Positions 53,985-63,015 of a DNA stretch of 64,000 nt are shown one piece after another. Below the pieces are notes generated by a model that did no database searches, was not told the DNA's origin, and worked only from the letters and a program-made list of their open reading frames with translations. Source of the DNA: Symbiodinium natans (taxonomy: Eukaryota > Sar > Dinophyceae > Suessiales > Symbiodiniaceae); NCBI GenBank assembly GCA_905221605.1, contig CAJNDS010002705.1, positions 26,001 to 90,000 on the forward strand. Direction: 5' to 3'. The position numbers were made by a program, and so were the translations under genes. Positions within the stretch are counted from its first letter, which is position 1. The number at the start of each line of letters is the position of its first letter.

Positions 53985-54040
53985 CCTAAACCCTAAACCC
54001 TAAACCCTCAACCCTAAACCCTAAACCCTAAACCCCTAAA
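53985..54040. repeat. CCCTAAA array inside a putative 125-bp intron
   Basis: The whole intron between RCC1 exons c and d (53969-54093) consists of this array, a C-rich tract (CCCCCCCGCCCCCCCGCC) and the acceptor. Confidence 0.88.
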
Positions 54041-54093
54041 GAGAGACCCCCCCGCCCCCCCGCCCCCCCCCCTCTCCCGAGTCGCTGTGAGAG

Positions 54094-54145
54094 GATGGCG
54101 GCGCCAAATGCTGGGGCAAAGGTGAGGATGGCCAGCTCCACGTCT
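54094..54145 (+). CDS. RCC1-repeat protein, exon d
   Basis: After a GCTGTGAGAG acceptor (nearly identical to that of exon b) the frame reads DGGAKCWGKGEDGQLHV, joining exon c in phase (…AVEE + DGGAKCWG). The donor T|GTTTGGGGTTTAGG is made from telomere-like sequence. The rest of the propeller is not in the window; the array and then retroelement 3 follow. Confidence 0.7.
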
Positions 54146-54149
54146 GTTT

Positions 54150-54262
54150 GGGGTTTAGGGTTTAGGGTTTAGGGTTTAGGGTTTAGGGTTTAGGGTTTAG
54201 GGTTTAGGGTTTAGGGTTTAGGGTTTAGGGTTTAGGGTTTAGGGTTTAGGGTTTAGGGTTTC
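54150..54262. repeat. TTTAGGG telomere-like array
   Basis: About sixteen perfect units directly after RCC1 exon d, opposite in orientation to the arrays in the preceding introns. Confidence 0.94.
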
Positions 54263-54399
54263 ATCTTTCTACACGCTTCCGTTGTTCATGATGATCATAA
54301 AGATCGGTAAAAATTCTCTAGGTCTCTCTTCCTGTCTCATTTTGCTGGGGGGCGAGGGCCCTAAGCCTAAAACCTGAGCCCTAAACCCTAAATCCTGAT

Positions 54400-54634
54400 C
54401 CCTAAACCCTAAACCTTAAACCCTGGCCCTAAACCCTAAACCCTAAACCCTAAACCCTAAACCCTAAACCCTAAACCCTAAACCCTAAACCCTAAACCCT
54501 AAACCCTAAACCCTAAACCCTAAACCCTAAACCCTAAACCCTAAACCCTAAACCCTAAACCCTAAACCCTAAACCCTGAACCCTAAACCCTAAACCCTAA
54601 ACCCTAAACCCTAAACCCTAAACCCTAAACCCGA
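54400..54634. repeat. CCCTAAA array, left part, split by retroelement 3
   Basis: About thirty-three units, ending in CCCGA (54630-54634), the left copy of the target duplication. The array resumes at 63319. Confidence 0.94.
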
Positions 54635-54920
54635 TACGGGGGCAACCGAAAGGGGAAAAGGAAAGGTCTCAACCCTCAACAGTCGCCAATATGGATTCCC
54701 CAGAAAGAACCAGAAAACAAACCAACCCACAGGGCTACGATACTGAACCACCAAGAGGGAAAGGGAAGGACTCCTACTTCCAAACCCCAACCCCAGGCGC
54801 TCTACCTTTTCAACTGCTAGTGGATGGGTCCAGGCCATCCTTGAGCCAAGGACCACCGGGCACATTGACCCTTTTCTTTAACCTTCCATTCAATTCCTGA
54901 ATACAACCTGCAGCTCCGCA
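54635..54920 (-). repeat. Element 3 LTR (3' LTR in element sense)
   Basis: 286 bp, TACGGGGGCAACC...CAGCTCCGCA on the plus strand, that is TG...TA in element orientation. Differs from 63028-63313 at only two positions (near 54696 and 54830). The 84-69 codon ORFs inside it are duplicated by virtue of the LTR and are not genes. Confidence 0.93.
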
Positions 54921-54930
54921 CTCCCCCTGT
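54921..54930 (-). promoter_or_regulatory. Element 3 polypurine tract
   Basis: ACAGGGGGAG in element sense directly before the TG of the downstream LTR. Confidence 0.7.
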
Positions 54931-55271
54931 CCTAGGATTTTCCTAGGACACTAACTGGAGGTGCAGATTTTCGGCCAAAAGCTGCCATTACGGCAACAGC
55001 CAGCTGCTTGGAATGCATCTTATGGTTTAACGTCTTCCAGGACGAATGAATTATATCACTTCTTCGAAGACCTTTTCAGCCTTCTTCACCACGAACCGCG
55101 GTCTTCACTACCCTAAAGGCTATGAACTCTCTACTATCAGGGATTTCCATACCCTTAACAGTTAACCCGACTCCTTTTTCCTTGACTCATTGGTCTTTCC
55201 ACCAACCATTCTGCAAATTGTCACCAACACCAGGAAAAGGAACTAACGCGCGCCCCATCTTTGAAAACCAG
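54931..55271 (-). other. Element 3 3' non-coding region
   Basis: About 340 bp between the last ORF and the polypurine tract. It includes a TTTTCCTAGGACACTAACTG stretch and CTTCGAAGACC palindromes; no gene. Confidence 0.5.
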
Positions 55272-57467
55272 TCACTTGTTCGTCTCCCGACCAGCTTCGC
55301 AGATCTTATGCAGCTGCACCAAAATGCTCTCCAGATCTCGAACTTGAACCACCGGATCAGTCAAACATCGCTGAATGGAGGACACCAATCCTTCTCGTCG
55401 CGCTTCCTCTATCGCTTTGCACGATGCGGTCTCCTGTGGCGTGACAGTAACTGATTCTGAGGGAACGGAAACTGAAGCTTGTCCCCTCTTCACAGACTCT
55501 CCTCCTTCATTTGGTGCTGCATCCCTTTTCTTGGGACTAGGTGCCTTCTCCTTCTTTTGTAACCGACTTGCAGAACTGCCAGGTTTTGATCGCACTCGAT
55601 GAGAAGTTTTTTCCCCCTTTTGAATCGAGGGTTTTTCAACCTCGGAAACTGCTGCCTTTTTTGCTTCCACCGGAGTGGCACCAATTGGCCTCTTTTTTGG
55701 CCTTGGAACCAACATGGTATATGGATCATGTGTTGCAGCAAGCCTCCTCTTCTTTCGGCTCTTCTCTGGCTCCTCATCCACCTCGACGATCACTTCTGTG
55801 ACCTCTGGTACCACCTCCTCCTCAACTGCAGGTTCACCAGCGACCTCTTCTTCCAAAGGTCTTTTTGTTCCACCATTGGGGTCGCTTCCACCATCCAGCT
55901 GAGCGTTTTCGTACCAGATTCTTAAATCATTCACCCATTCCTCAACCTCTTCCAGCGGGATATCAACGGATCTCACCACCTCATACAGTTCCAGCGCGGA
56001 TAGCATCTTATCCGTCCACGAAAGCCACTCTGAGTTTTTCTGATCATCATCAGTTATCTTCAAGAGCTTGAAAATCGGCTCCCCTTCATAACGGTCGATG
56101 TCGTCCCTCCCACCAGACATGTATGACACCGCTTCGGTAATGAGGTTGCTCTTGTGGGTTTCCTCATCATATTCCATTTCTTCACCAAGATCTTCTCCCC
56201 TTTCTGGAGAAAACCTCCTTCCACCGTCGCCCTTCGTGGGACGATCCCTTGGTGGTGTAGCCGGCGACCTTGGCCTCTCATGCTCAAATACGCGCCGATC
56301 GCCTCGCTTGCATCTTCCCGTTTGAAAAAACGGAATACATCTCACCCCAGCTGTATCGTGTGAGAACCTGCATTCTTTTCCAGCGTGGCACCCACGTCCG
56401 TCCACATGATATTTGCACCTATATGAGGCTAATACCACATCCTCATTTGAATGAATAAACTTGCAGCTCTCACCAAATTTGCAGCGATTGTTCCCTTTTG
56501 CGTACCAATAGCAGATACCTTGTCTCCTTTTTGACAAACGTTCTGCCTCAAGACGGTCCATTGAACAATCCCGCACTACATGGACATTGCCATGATCTGG
56601 AGAACTACCTCTTTTACCCAAGGTGCTATTAGTGGATGCTTCAGTGGAACTTCCTGGAAAACCCTCTTGATACTCCCCCAGTCCCATGATTGGTTTTCCT
56701 CTGATTTCTGAGCCAAATACAACCAATCCATGTTTCTTGAGCATCTTCAAAGAAGGCTTCCTACCTTTAAAGCTCCATACCCGATTGGCTGGAATCATTG
56801 TCCTACCAACTTGACTTCTCAACTTCCCAACACGATACAACTTCCTTTGACCAGCCCTAAACCCTTTCAACCAAAGAGCTCTCAGGACTCTAGAGGCAGC
56901 TACATTCTCCACCTCTACCTTTTCCAACTGTCCCTCACTTTCCGGAACAAACCCATCCAGCACATCCATATCTGAAGACATTTCCATCTTTTTTGACACC
57001 GCTCCATCGAGGTAATCTTCAGAGATCCAGGGTAAGTTCCTCTTAGAGGAAATCAAATCATCATCATTGTTCGGTCCTTCACCAGGATAACCCTTCGTGC
57101 TGTCAAAGATTCTCCCAGTTGTGCGGTCTTGCATCGAAAAATCCCAATTGGAAGCAACTCGAGAATACACCGACCACAAGAACATTCTTGTGCCAGACAG
57201 TCTTGACGAGCCACTGGTCGTTTCCTCTTCCGGAGAGATTTCTGGCGCTTTGCCATCGATTCCAGTGTCACCAGTCGTTTCACTTCCAGCATCTTCTATG
57301 GGAAGAGGGGTTTCATTGATCCCTTGTCCAAGAACCGCATCTTGCTGTCCAGAGATCTCCAGCACCATCCCTGAAGGATCCACTTCTGCATCATCATCAT
57401 CGTCCATTCTTTTCCAAAGATCCTCCAGCTCATCAGCACACGTCGCCGCTTGAAGGAATTCCATCAA
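55272..57467 (-). CDS. Element 3 protein with three CCCH fingers, SIM-like motif
   Basis: 731 codons. An acidic N-terminus; three consecutive CCCH-type fingers (about 320-395): CYWYAKGNNRCKFGESCKFIH, a second C-x8-C-x5-C-x3-H finger, and a third with the order C-x8-C but Arg where the third Cys should be (KRGDRRVFEH); a central acidic/helical part; TEVIVEVDEEPEKSRKK near 560, a SUMO-interacting-like motif followed by basic residues; a Lys/Ser/Pro tail; and a helical C-terminus. CCCH fingers bind RNA. The frame is continuous with the upstream 192-codon ORF except for one TGA. Probably the C-terminal part of a Gag-like RNA-packaging protein. Confidence 0.72.
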   Translation of the reverse strand: MMEFLQAATCADELEDLWKRMDDDDDAEVDPSGMVLEISGQQDAVLGQGINETPLPIEDAGSETTGDTGIDGKAPEISPEEETTSGSSRLSGTRMFLWSVYSRVASNWDFSMQDRTTGRIFDSTKGYPGEGPNNDDDLISSKRNLPWISEDYLDGAVSKKMEMSSDMDVLDGFVPESEGQLEKVEVENVAASRVLRALWLKGFRAGQRKLYRVGKLRSQVGRTMIPANRVWSFKGRKPSLKMLKKHGLVVFGSEIRGKPIMGLGEYQEGFPGSSTEASTNSTLGKRGSSPDHGNVHVVRDCSMDRLEAERLSKRRQGICYWYAKGNNRCKFGESCKFIHSNEDVVLASYRCKYHVDGRGCHAGKECRFSHDTAGVRCIPFFQTGRCKRGDRRVFEHERPRSPATPPRDRPTKGDGGRRFSPERGEDLGEEMEYDEETHKSNLITEAVSYMSGGRDDIDRYEGEPIFKLLKITDDDQKNSEWLSWTDKMLSALELYEVVRSVDIPLEEVEEWVNDLRIWYENAQLDGGSDPNGGTKRPLEEEVAGEPAVEEEVVPEVTEVIVEVDEEPEKSRKKRRLAATHDPYTMLVPRPKKRPIGATPVEAKKAAVSEVEKPSIQKGEKTSHRVRSKPGSSASRLQKKEKAPSPKKRDAAPNEGGESVKRGQASVSVPSESVTVTPQETASCKAIEEARREGLVSSIQRCLTDPVVQVRDLESILVQLHKICEAGRETNK

Positions 57468-57485
57468 TTGATCCCTTCCGCGCTG

Positions 57486-58064
57486 TCAGTTAAATTCTGA
57501 GTTCACCACCGTCCCTTGGCCTCCTATAGTAAGGAACGGGAAAACCAATCTTGCTACCCTAGCCATAAGTTCAACATGAACTTCCATGCCTGGAATACGG
57601 CTCCAATCGTAGGCTATTGCCTCCATGGCAGTTCCAAACTTTTCTGTATTTCTGAATTCCTTTTCTAGGCCAGGAGATAGCAATACACCCATCACCGAAA
57701 GAGGATAATTTCCCACTGCTGGCAAACACGGAGCATTATGGAACGGATGATGCAAATCACCATAATGTCCTTCATCTCTCCTTTGAATAAGGAGTCTCCC
57801 AGTCTCCAACTGGGCATTCAGTTCATCCACCTGAATCATTTCAGCACATATCTTCCGCGCTGAAGCCGCTATTGCGGTCCATATGGCACGATCGGCCAAA
57901 CCGCGACGCGTAACCCACTCAGTCGTTGGCGATTGGATCAATATTTGTGGATCATACGCCGGAAATATTGCTGTACCATCATCCATTGAATGACCAGCAT
58001 CGTCCACCAGTGCCAGGTTCAACTCCTGTTCGCTTGCACCGTCTGAAGACATGCTAATAACCAA
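57486..58064 (-). CDS. Element 3 ORF, unknown, before in-frame TGA
   Basis: 192 codons; the first ATG gives MSSDGASEQELNLALVDDAG. Helical, balanced composition (WVTRRGLADRAIWTAIAASA, MEVHVELMARVARLVFPFL), plausible as a capsid-like or oligomerisation region. It ends TGA CAG CGC and the same frame then runs into the 731-codon ORF, so readthrough or a point nonsense change would join them. Confidence 0.6.
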   Translation of the reverse strand: MVISMSSDGASEQELNLALVDDAGHSMDDGTAIFPAYDPQILIQSPTTEWVTRRGLADRAIWTAIAASARKICAEMIQVDELNAQLETGRLLIQRRDEGHYGDLHHPFHNAPCLPAVGNYPLSVMGVLLSPGLEKEFRNTEKFGTAMEAIAYDWSRIPGMEVHVELMARVARLVFPFLTIGGQGTVVNSEFN

Positions 58065-58296
58065 ATTTCGATTCCTTTTGTTCCACAGGTAACCTGCCAG
58101 CAGCGACCTTCCAATAAATCCGCTTCAGAAGACCTTTGGCAAGTAATTGTTCATGGCTCTTCTGCGCCTTAAGGACAGCCAATTTTTTCTTGCCATCACC
58201 ACGGAGTTCATTGCTCCCACCTTCACCTTCCTGTTGCACAGTCTCATCGCCAGGAATTTGTACTGCTCCTTCTAGCGCCGTCTCCTGTCCAGCCAC
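58054..58296 (-). CDS. Element 3 short linking ORF
   Basis: 80 codons, overlapping the ends of its two neighbours in other frames. The reading ETALEGAVQIPGDETVQQEG then GEGGSNELRGDGKKK looks authentic, so the coding sequence seems to pass through this frame between the 275- and 192-codon ORFs. Confidence 0.45.
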   Translation of the reverse strand: MAGQETALEGAVQIPGDETVQQEGEGGSNELRGDGKKKLAVLKAQKSHEQLLAKGLLKRIYWKVAAGRLPVEQKESKFGY

Positions 58297-59099
58297 ATTG
58301 CCCAGTGAGCGCTTCCAGATATATTCACCTGTCCAGCAACGCCTTGCCCAGGTAAAACCTCATCCGTGGAGCCCACCGCCAGCGAACCATCAATAACAGA
58401 GCCATCCCTTGCCCTTTTTTGAGACTGTGTAGCACGAAGAGAAGATTGTGACAGCGAAAAAACTTGAGAAGTCACTTCTTGGCGGGTCTCCCCCCGCGAC
58501 GCTTTGTCGCGCTCTTCGCCAAGGTGAATTGATTTTTTCTGCTCTTCATTAGAGCTTGGAGAACCAGTAAGTGGAACATTGCCACGTGCCTCAGTTCTCT
58601 GTGAATCCCTTTCACGCAAAAAGGTTTCCCACAGGTGTCGCGCGTTGTTGGTTTCTTCCTCGCTTGAATCACATGAAGACTCGGGGTAGACCAAAGCTCC
58701 CGCCTGATCATCATCATCCACCACATCCGCCCATGCTTTGCTAAATCGATACGACAAACCACCACGGGGTTTCAATGGCTTTGGCTTTTCCACCACCTCT
58801 GCTGGCCGCGCGCGCCGGGAATGAGAACGTGGCACAAGTCGCACCTGTTTCCGGTCCAGCAAGGGCCGTCCCCTCTTAACAGGGTTTGATCTTGACCTGT
58901 AACACTTTTTCGGCGGGTTCACCGGTGGCATTCCAACCCCCACCAACTGCAACCTCTGCACGCACAGCGGAGACCTCTGCGCAAGCGTCCAAGCGTCACG
59001 GCACTTGCCTTTGTCGAAAATCTCTCGATAGGACCCTCGCGGCATCTCTTTTGTACCAGGACCTTCAGCTTCACGCACCTGAGAGATGGTTCTCACCAC
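58272..59099 (-). CDS. Element 3 ORF, disordered basic/acidic protein part
   Basis: 275 codons from GTG, overlapping the 862-codon ORF by 7 nt in another frame. Contains RRARPAEVVEKPKPLKPRGG and acidic/serine stretches, typical of a disordered linker. No domain recognised. Probably part of the same polyprotein, separated by a frameshift. Confidence 0.55.
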   Translation of the reverse strand: MVRTISQVREAEGPGTKEMPRGSYREIFDKGKCRDAWTLAQRSPLCVQRLQLVGVGMPPVNPPKKCYRSRSNPVKRGRPLLDRKQVRLVPRSHSRRARPAEVVEKPKPLKPRGGLSYRFSKAWADVVDDDDQAGALVYPESSCDSSEEETNNARHLWETFLRERDSQRTEARGNVPLTGSPSSNEEQKKSIHLGEERDKASRGETRQEVTSQVFSLSQSSLRATQSQKRARDGSVIDGSLAVGSTDEVLPGQGVAGQVNISGSAHWAMWLDRRRR

Positions 59100-61681
59100 A
59101 TCCCTTCCAGCTTCACGGCTTCCAGAAGATCCTTTTCAACCAAATCTTCCACGAAGATATACTCCTGGAGCTCCTTGACGTTGGTCACACCAAGCTTGAT
59201 CATCACGTCACTTACGTGAGGAGTATACACCCACAAGTGTTGATTGCGAGCCATCCAATGTTCTATTGGCTCTTCTGGATTCTGAAGACGTACAGTGTTG
59301 GACCCTGCCACCGAATCCTTTTGTACATCTCCTTCTGCTCCATCCAGCGTATCAACCTCACCTGCTTTCTTTGTCACATTGGTCATTTGCAACGCCTGTG
59401 GTGCCGAGGATGATGAAGATTCCGCTCCCCCAATTGCAGGTGGTTGGAAAGTACTTCTGTCTGGAATCTCCAGTCCTCTTTCTCTTTGAAACCGAACCTG
59501 GTTCGCCACGTTCGCCAAATATTTCAGCCGAGTCAGTCGCTCTTCTGACATTTCGTCGTGGGAAAATCTGCAACCAAATCGCACGCGACATCTCCCTTTG
59601 AGATAATAGTCGAAGCAGCAATGGTGGAACCCTTCGTCCCTTATGGACTTCCGAGAAGCATTGTCCCAAGATTTGCCGGGTTCCCAAGTCCCTTCCAAAA
59701 CCGCTTTGTCGTCGTGAATATATCTGCAGGAATTTCCGTATCTGCAACCCCCTTGGTTGTCATACAGACACATCTGCTTTTTTGGCTCGACCGACACAGG
59801 CTCACCTTTTGACGCCCCTTTGCCGTAGTTGTACTGGGCCCGGAAGGCTGAATCCTCCCGTTCCTGCTGTGCCTCATCCACTGTACCTTCATCAATCGGA
59901 GGGCTACCGATGTCCCCATCCTCGTCACCAACTTTTTGGCTGTTTCCGGGCTCAGTTGGACCTCTTTCTGGCCACCCATCACCAGGACGACGATGCTCAT
60001 AGGGACACTCGCTTCCATTGCGACACCTCCCTTGATTGTAGAATTTGCACAGCTTGGTGTACCCTGGCGACACAGTTCTTTGCGTCATGTAAACCTTCCT
60101 ACACTTGTCCAGGTCCATGTAGGCTTCCATTGGTTTGTTCTCCTTCGCACTCATAGATTCAACCGCACCATCAAGCTCTTGCAAAAACTGCTTGGTATCC
60201 AACCAGAGCTCATTCCAAAGTTCATCTCCGCCTTGGTCTAGCAACATTGCCACCGCTTCACCTACGACCGCTTCACTATATCTTCTCTTTTGACGTGCCA
60301 GGTCGTAGAGCGCATTGTGGTACTGCTTCCGGGGAAATGTTGTTATTTTTCCCAAACCTGCATTTTCTGTACCATCGGGCGTCCAACCTTCACTGCACAG
60401 CGTATTGTATGCATGCCGAGCTTCATTGTCCATTAATGCAGGATCTGCCACAAACTCCTTAACCTCGTCCATTCGACGACTCAGCAACATCCCAGTGATT
60501 TTGCCCAAATAAGCCTTTTCAGCTTTTGCATCCTCCAGGAGTGCTCTATAGATTTTCTCTCCACAGAGTTGTTTTTGAAAGGATTCCTCTTGTTCTTCCG
60601 GAGATAACTCCTGATCAGCAAACCACTCGTAGGATTGCCATTCTTCCGATTTCCAGTCCCATTGACCGTTGGAATCTTGGTACCATTGACCTGCATACCA
60701 TGAATCTTCCCACCACATACCCCAGCCGCTGTCTTTCCACTTGCGCAGCGTTGAAGAAGAGTCCTCCTCGTCCTCTTCTAAAACCAGGTAGGTGTCTAAG
60801 ATCACAGTGCCATCTTCTTCTACCCTTTTCACTTCTGCGTTGACACAATCACCAACCTTAAAAAGAGGTGTGTCTTTCCCTTCTGCAGGAATCAGTACAG
60901 TCATCTCACCATGGTCCAAATAAGCTCCACGAGCATTGATATAGTGAACCAGACCACTGACTTTGTCTCCCGCAACATAGAAATGCTTCCCAGGTGTAGT
61001 CAAGGCTCCCTCATTGGGCACTTCCTTTGTTTGTTCCTCAGAAACCACCCCCTTTTCATCGGCTCCTGGAACATCCCTTGCTTCCACCCTTGGGCCAAGC
61101 TGCTTGTCCTGCTCCTGCACGAGTCCCACAAGATCACCCACCTTGCGCTCCAGGGATTCAGGACCATCTTCTTTTTTAGCCAACGGCTCTGCCTCATCTG
61201 TTACAGTCTGCACGGTGTCGACTTCCGGCAAGCTTCCAGACGGCAATACCTCCTCTTTTTTGGAAGCGGACCCACCATTGGAGTCCTTTGTCAAATCATC
61301 TGCAGCAGGCAAGTTTTCTTCCACCGCAGGGTTCTTTGATTGGTCATCCACGGCAGGCACATTTTCTTCCACCGCAGGATCCTTTGGTTCCATGGTTACC
61401 AAAGGAGAATCATCACCACCATCAGCCACAGCTGCCACATTGGCTCCGGTGCGGCTCAAAAGACCTTGCTCCACGCCACCAACTTCAGAATGCACAAGCG
61501 CGTCCGCCGATGCACCTCCATCGTCAGCTACTACAGTGACCTGCGCCCCATTGTTGCAGTCAACTGCGGAGCATGTACCATCTCGTGCCTCGCCCCGTGC
61601 TTTTTCTGCACTCCAGGTTTCATCCGGCACATTTGCCCGCATCTCATTGGCGCTCCAGGCCTCATCCTTCTTTTCCGGCAA
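59093..61681 (-). CDS. Element 3 protein with S1-like domain and three CCCH fingers
   Basis: 862 codons (TTG start, open upstream). Imperfect internal repeats at the N-terminus (DEAWSANEMRANVPDETWSA; NPAVEENVPAVDDQ and NPAVEENLPAADDL). An S1-like RNA-binding fold near 230-305 (VAGDKVSGLVHYINARGAYL, then VGDCVNAEVKRVEEDGTVIL). A Trp-rich helical segment (WGMWWEDSWYAGQWYQ). Three CCCH fingers near 540-740: CKFYNQGRCRNGSECPYEH, CLYDNQGGCRYGNSCRYIH and CCFDYYLKGRCRVRFGCRFSH. The C-terminus is helical. The domain set is that of a host RNA-processing protein rather than a retroviral Gag. It shares a frame with the upstream 382-codon ORF. Confidence 0.75.
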   Translation of the reverse strand: MPEKKDEAWSANEMRANVPDETWSAEKARGEARDGTCSAVDCNNGAQVTVVADDGGASADALVHSEVGGVEQGLLSRTGANVAAVADGGDDSPLVTMEPKDPAVEENVPAVDDQSKNPAVEENLPAADDLTKDSNGGSASKKEEVLPSGSLPEVDTVQTVTDEAEPLAKKEDGPESLERKVGDLVGLVQEQDKQLGPRVEARDVPGADEKGVVSEEQTKEVPNEGALTTPGKHFYVAGDKVSGLVHYINARGAYLDHGEMTVLIPAEGKDTPLFKVGDCVNAEVKRVEEDGTVILDTYLVLEEDEEDSSSTLRKWKDSGWGMWWEDSWYAGQWYQDSNGQWDWKSEEWQSYEWFADQELSPEEQEESFQKQLCGEKIYRALLEDAKAEKAYLGKITGMLLSRRMDEVKEFVADPALMDNEARHAYNTLCSEGWTPDGTENAGLGKITTFPRKQYHNALYDLARQKRRYSEAVVGEAVAMLLDQGGDELWNELWLDTKQFLQELDGAVESMSAKENKPMEAYMDLDKCRKVYMTQRTVSPGYTKLCKFYNQGRCRNGSECPYEHRRPGDGWPERGPTEPGNSQKVGDEDGDIGSPPIDEGTVDEAQQEREDSAFRAQYNYGKGASKGEPVSVEPKKQMCLYDNQGGCRYGNSCRYIHDDKAVLEGTWEPGKSWDNASRKSIRDEGFHHCCFDYYLKGRCRVRFGCRFSHDEMSEERLTRLKYLANVANQVRFQRERGLEIPDRSTFQPPAIGGAESSSSSAPQALQMTNVTKKAGEVDTLDGAEGDVQKDSVAGSNTVRLQNPEEPIEHWMARNQHLWVYTPHVSDVMIKLGVTNVKELQEYIFVEDLVEKDLLEAVKLEGMW

Positions 61682-61804
61682 ATCAACCGCGTCTCCAGCT
61701 ATTCCAGAAGCCTCATTTTTTCTTGAATGGCGGAATCCCTGGCACCAGACGGAGAAACCTCCTCAGTCGAAATACACAACCTTTTTCCTCCATCATCCTC
61801 ATCT
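61682..61804 (-). other. Element 3 interval between WW and S1 ORFs
   Basis: 123 nt with several stops in the frame shared by its neighbours. Another frame reads VGPEDEDDGGKRL then STEEVSPSGARDSAIQEKM and closes after an A6 run, where one extra base would restore the downstream frame. Alternatively, a GT near 61813 and an AG near 61698 would define an in-frame intron. Both readings are possible. Confidence 0.45.
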
Positions 61805-62953
61805 TCAGGACCAACCTCCTGAATGCCACTCATCCACCACTGGTTCCTCTGTAGCCGACACAGTATTCGCCTTCACATTAAGAATTTTATCCTCCGGATC
61901 CATAGATTTCACCGCTGCGTCACCCTCAGAAAGTGCTTTGATTTCTTCCCGATCCAGGTGTTCTCCAGCCATGTCTATTCGGACTCCAGAAATTCCTTCC
62001 TCGTCAGGGGAGCCCGAGGTTTGGGCGTCGCCACCACCCTTTAAACCGCTATCCCCAATAGTAGAGGAAAATTCCTTTTGTACACTATTTACACCGCTAT
62101 CTACACTTCCTAAGCTACCCTGTTGTGCCCTGAAAGATTCAGTAGGCGATGAGGACGATGTTGTACCCAGTGCTGGCTCTTCTTCCACAGGGACAATGCC
62201 CATTCCAACACCAGATGCCTCATTGTTTTCACCCTTTTCAGTCTTTCCAGGAAACACCCACTGGGTATTTTCAGTGTTCAAGCAGTAATAATACTCTCTT
62301 CCATCCTCATGAAAATGGCGCTCCCACATCGTCCCATCACTGGCAATGATCGAAGTGTCAGCAGCTTGAGGCGCTTTGCCTTCATCAACAGCATATAAGT
62401 CCTCCTCCGACTCCTGCCGTATCCTCGCCGCTTCCAACTCCAGGATTTCTTCCTCATTCATCACCCCAGTAATAGGCTCAATTCCTTCTGCGTCCCCAGT
62501 GAAGAGGATACTGCCTTTTGTTGCAGCAACAGGTGCAGTTTCTTCCGCTTCTCCTGTCAACAGATCACCACTTCCAGTCGCGCCGCTCACTTTGTTTCGA
62601 GCTCGCTTGAACACAGGAATAACATCCCCAACCAGATCCGTCTGGCTTCCTTGTTCCACCAACTTTGATGTAGAGGAGCTTGCCTCCGATACTCCCGTTG
62701 ACCCAGCAGGTTCCATGGCACGAAGATCAAGTCCATGTTTGCGTAGAAGACGCAACAAAACCACTTCCATCTCGTCTTCCACCTTTTCTACCACCGACTT
62801 CTCTTCGCCACGCATACCACCAGCATCAACCAGAGCTTCCGCGTTGGGAATCATTTTTTGACCAGTCGCAGACCTCTTGTCACCCATTCCACCTTGATCG
62901 CCCACATTGGGGTTCGATGACGTAGATCCAGTCTGCAGCCAGTTGGAAGCCAT
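61805..62953 (-). CDS. Element 3 protein with WW domain
   Basis: 382 codons from an ATG about 75 bp inside the 5' LTR. Mostly disordered and acidic. Near residues 208-240 MWERHFHEDGREYYYCLNTE then NTQWVFPG is a clear WW domain (first Trp, YYY, second Trp, Pro), a proline-motif-binding module found in splicing and transcription factors. Probably the N-terminal part of the element's main protein. It ends in TGA. Confidence 0.75.
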   Translation of the reverse strand: MASNWLQTGSTSSNPNVGDQGGMGDKRSATGQKMIPNAEALVDAGGMRGEEKSVVEKVEDEMEVVLLRLLRKHGLDLRAMEPAGSTGVSEASSSTSKLVEQGSQTDLVGDVIPVFKRARNKVSGATGSGDLLTGEAEETAPVAATKGSILFTGDAEGIEPITGVMNEEEILELEAARIRQESEEDLYAVDEGKAPQAADTSIIASDGTMWERHFHEDGREYYYCLNTENTQWVFPGKTEKGENNEASGVGMGIVPVEEEPALGTTSSSSPTESFRAQQGSLGSVDSGVNSVQKEFSSTIGDSGLKGGGDAQTSGSPDEEGISGVRIDMAGEHLDREEIKALSEGDAAVKSMDPEDKILNVKANTVSATEEPVVDEWHSGGWS

Positions 62954-63015
62954 TGCTTCGAAGGCTTAGGATTACCACCCTTAAGCCTAAACACGAACCG
63001 CAGGGAACCTAATTT

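Noticed and set aside
61014-62288. 424-codon plus-strand ORF
   Set aside because: Antisense to the WW and S1/CCCH ORFs of element 3; serine/proline-rich low complexity and no motif, while the minus strand has clear domains.
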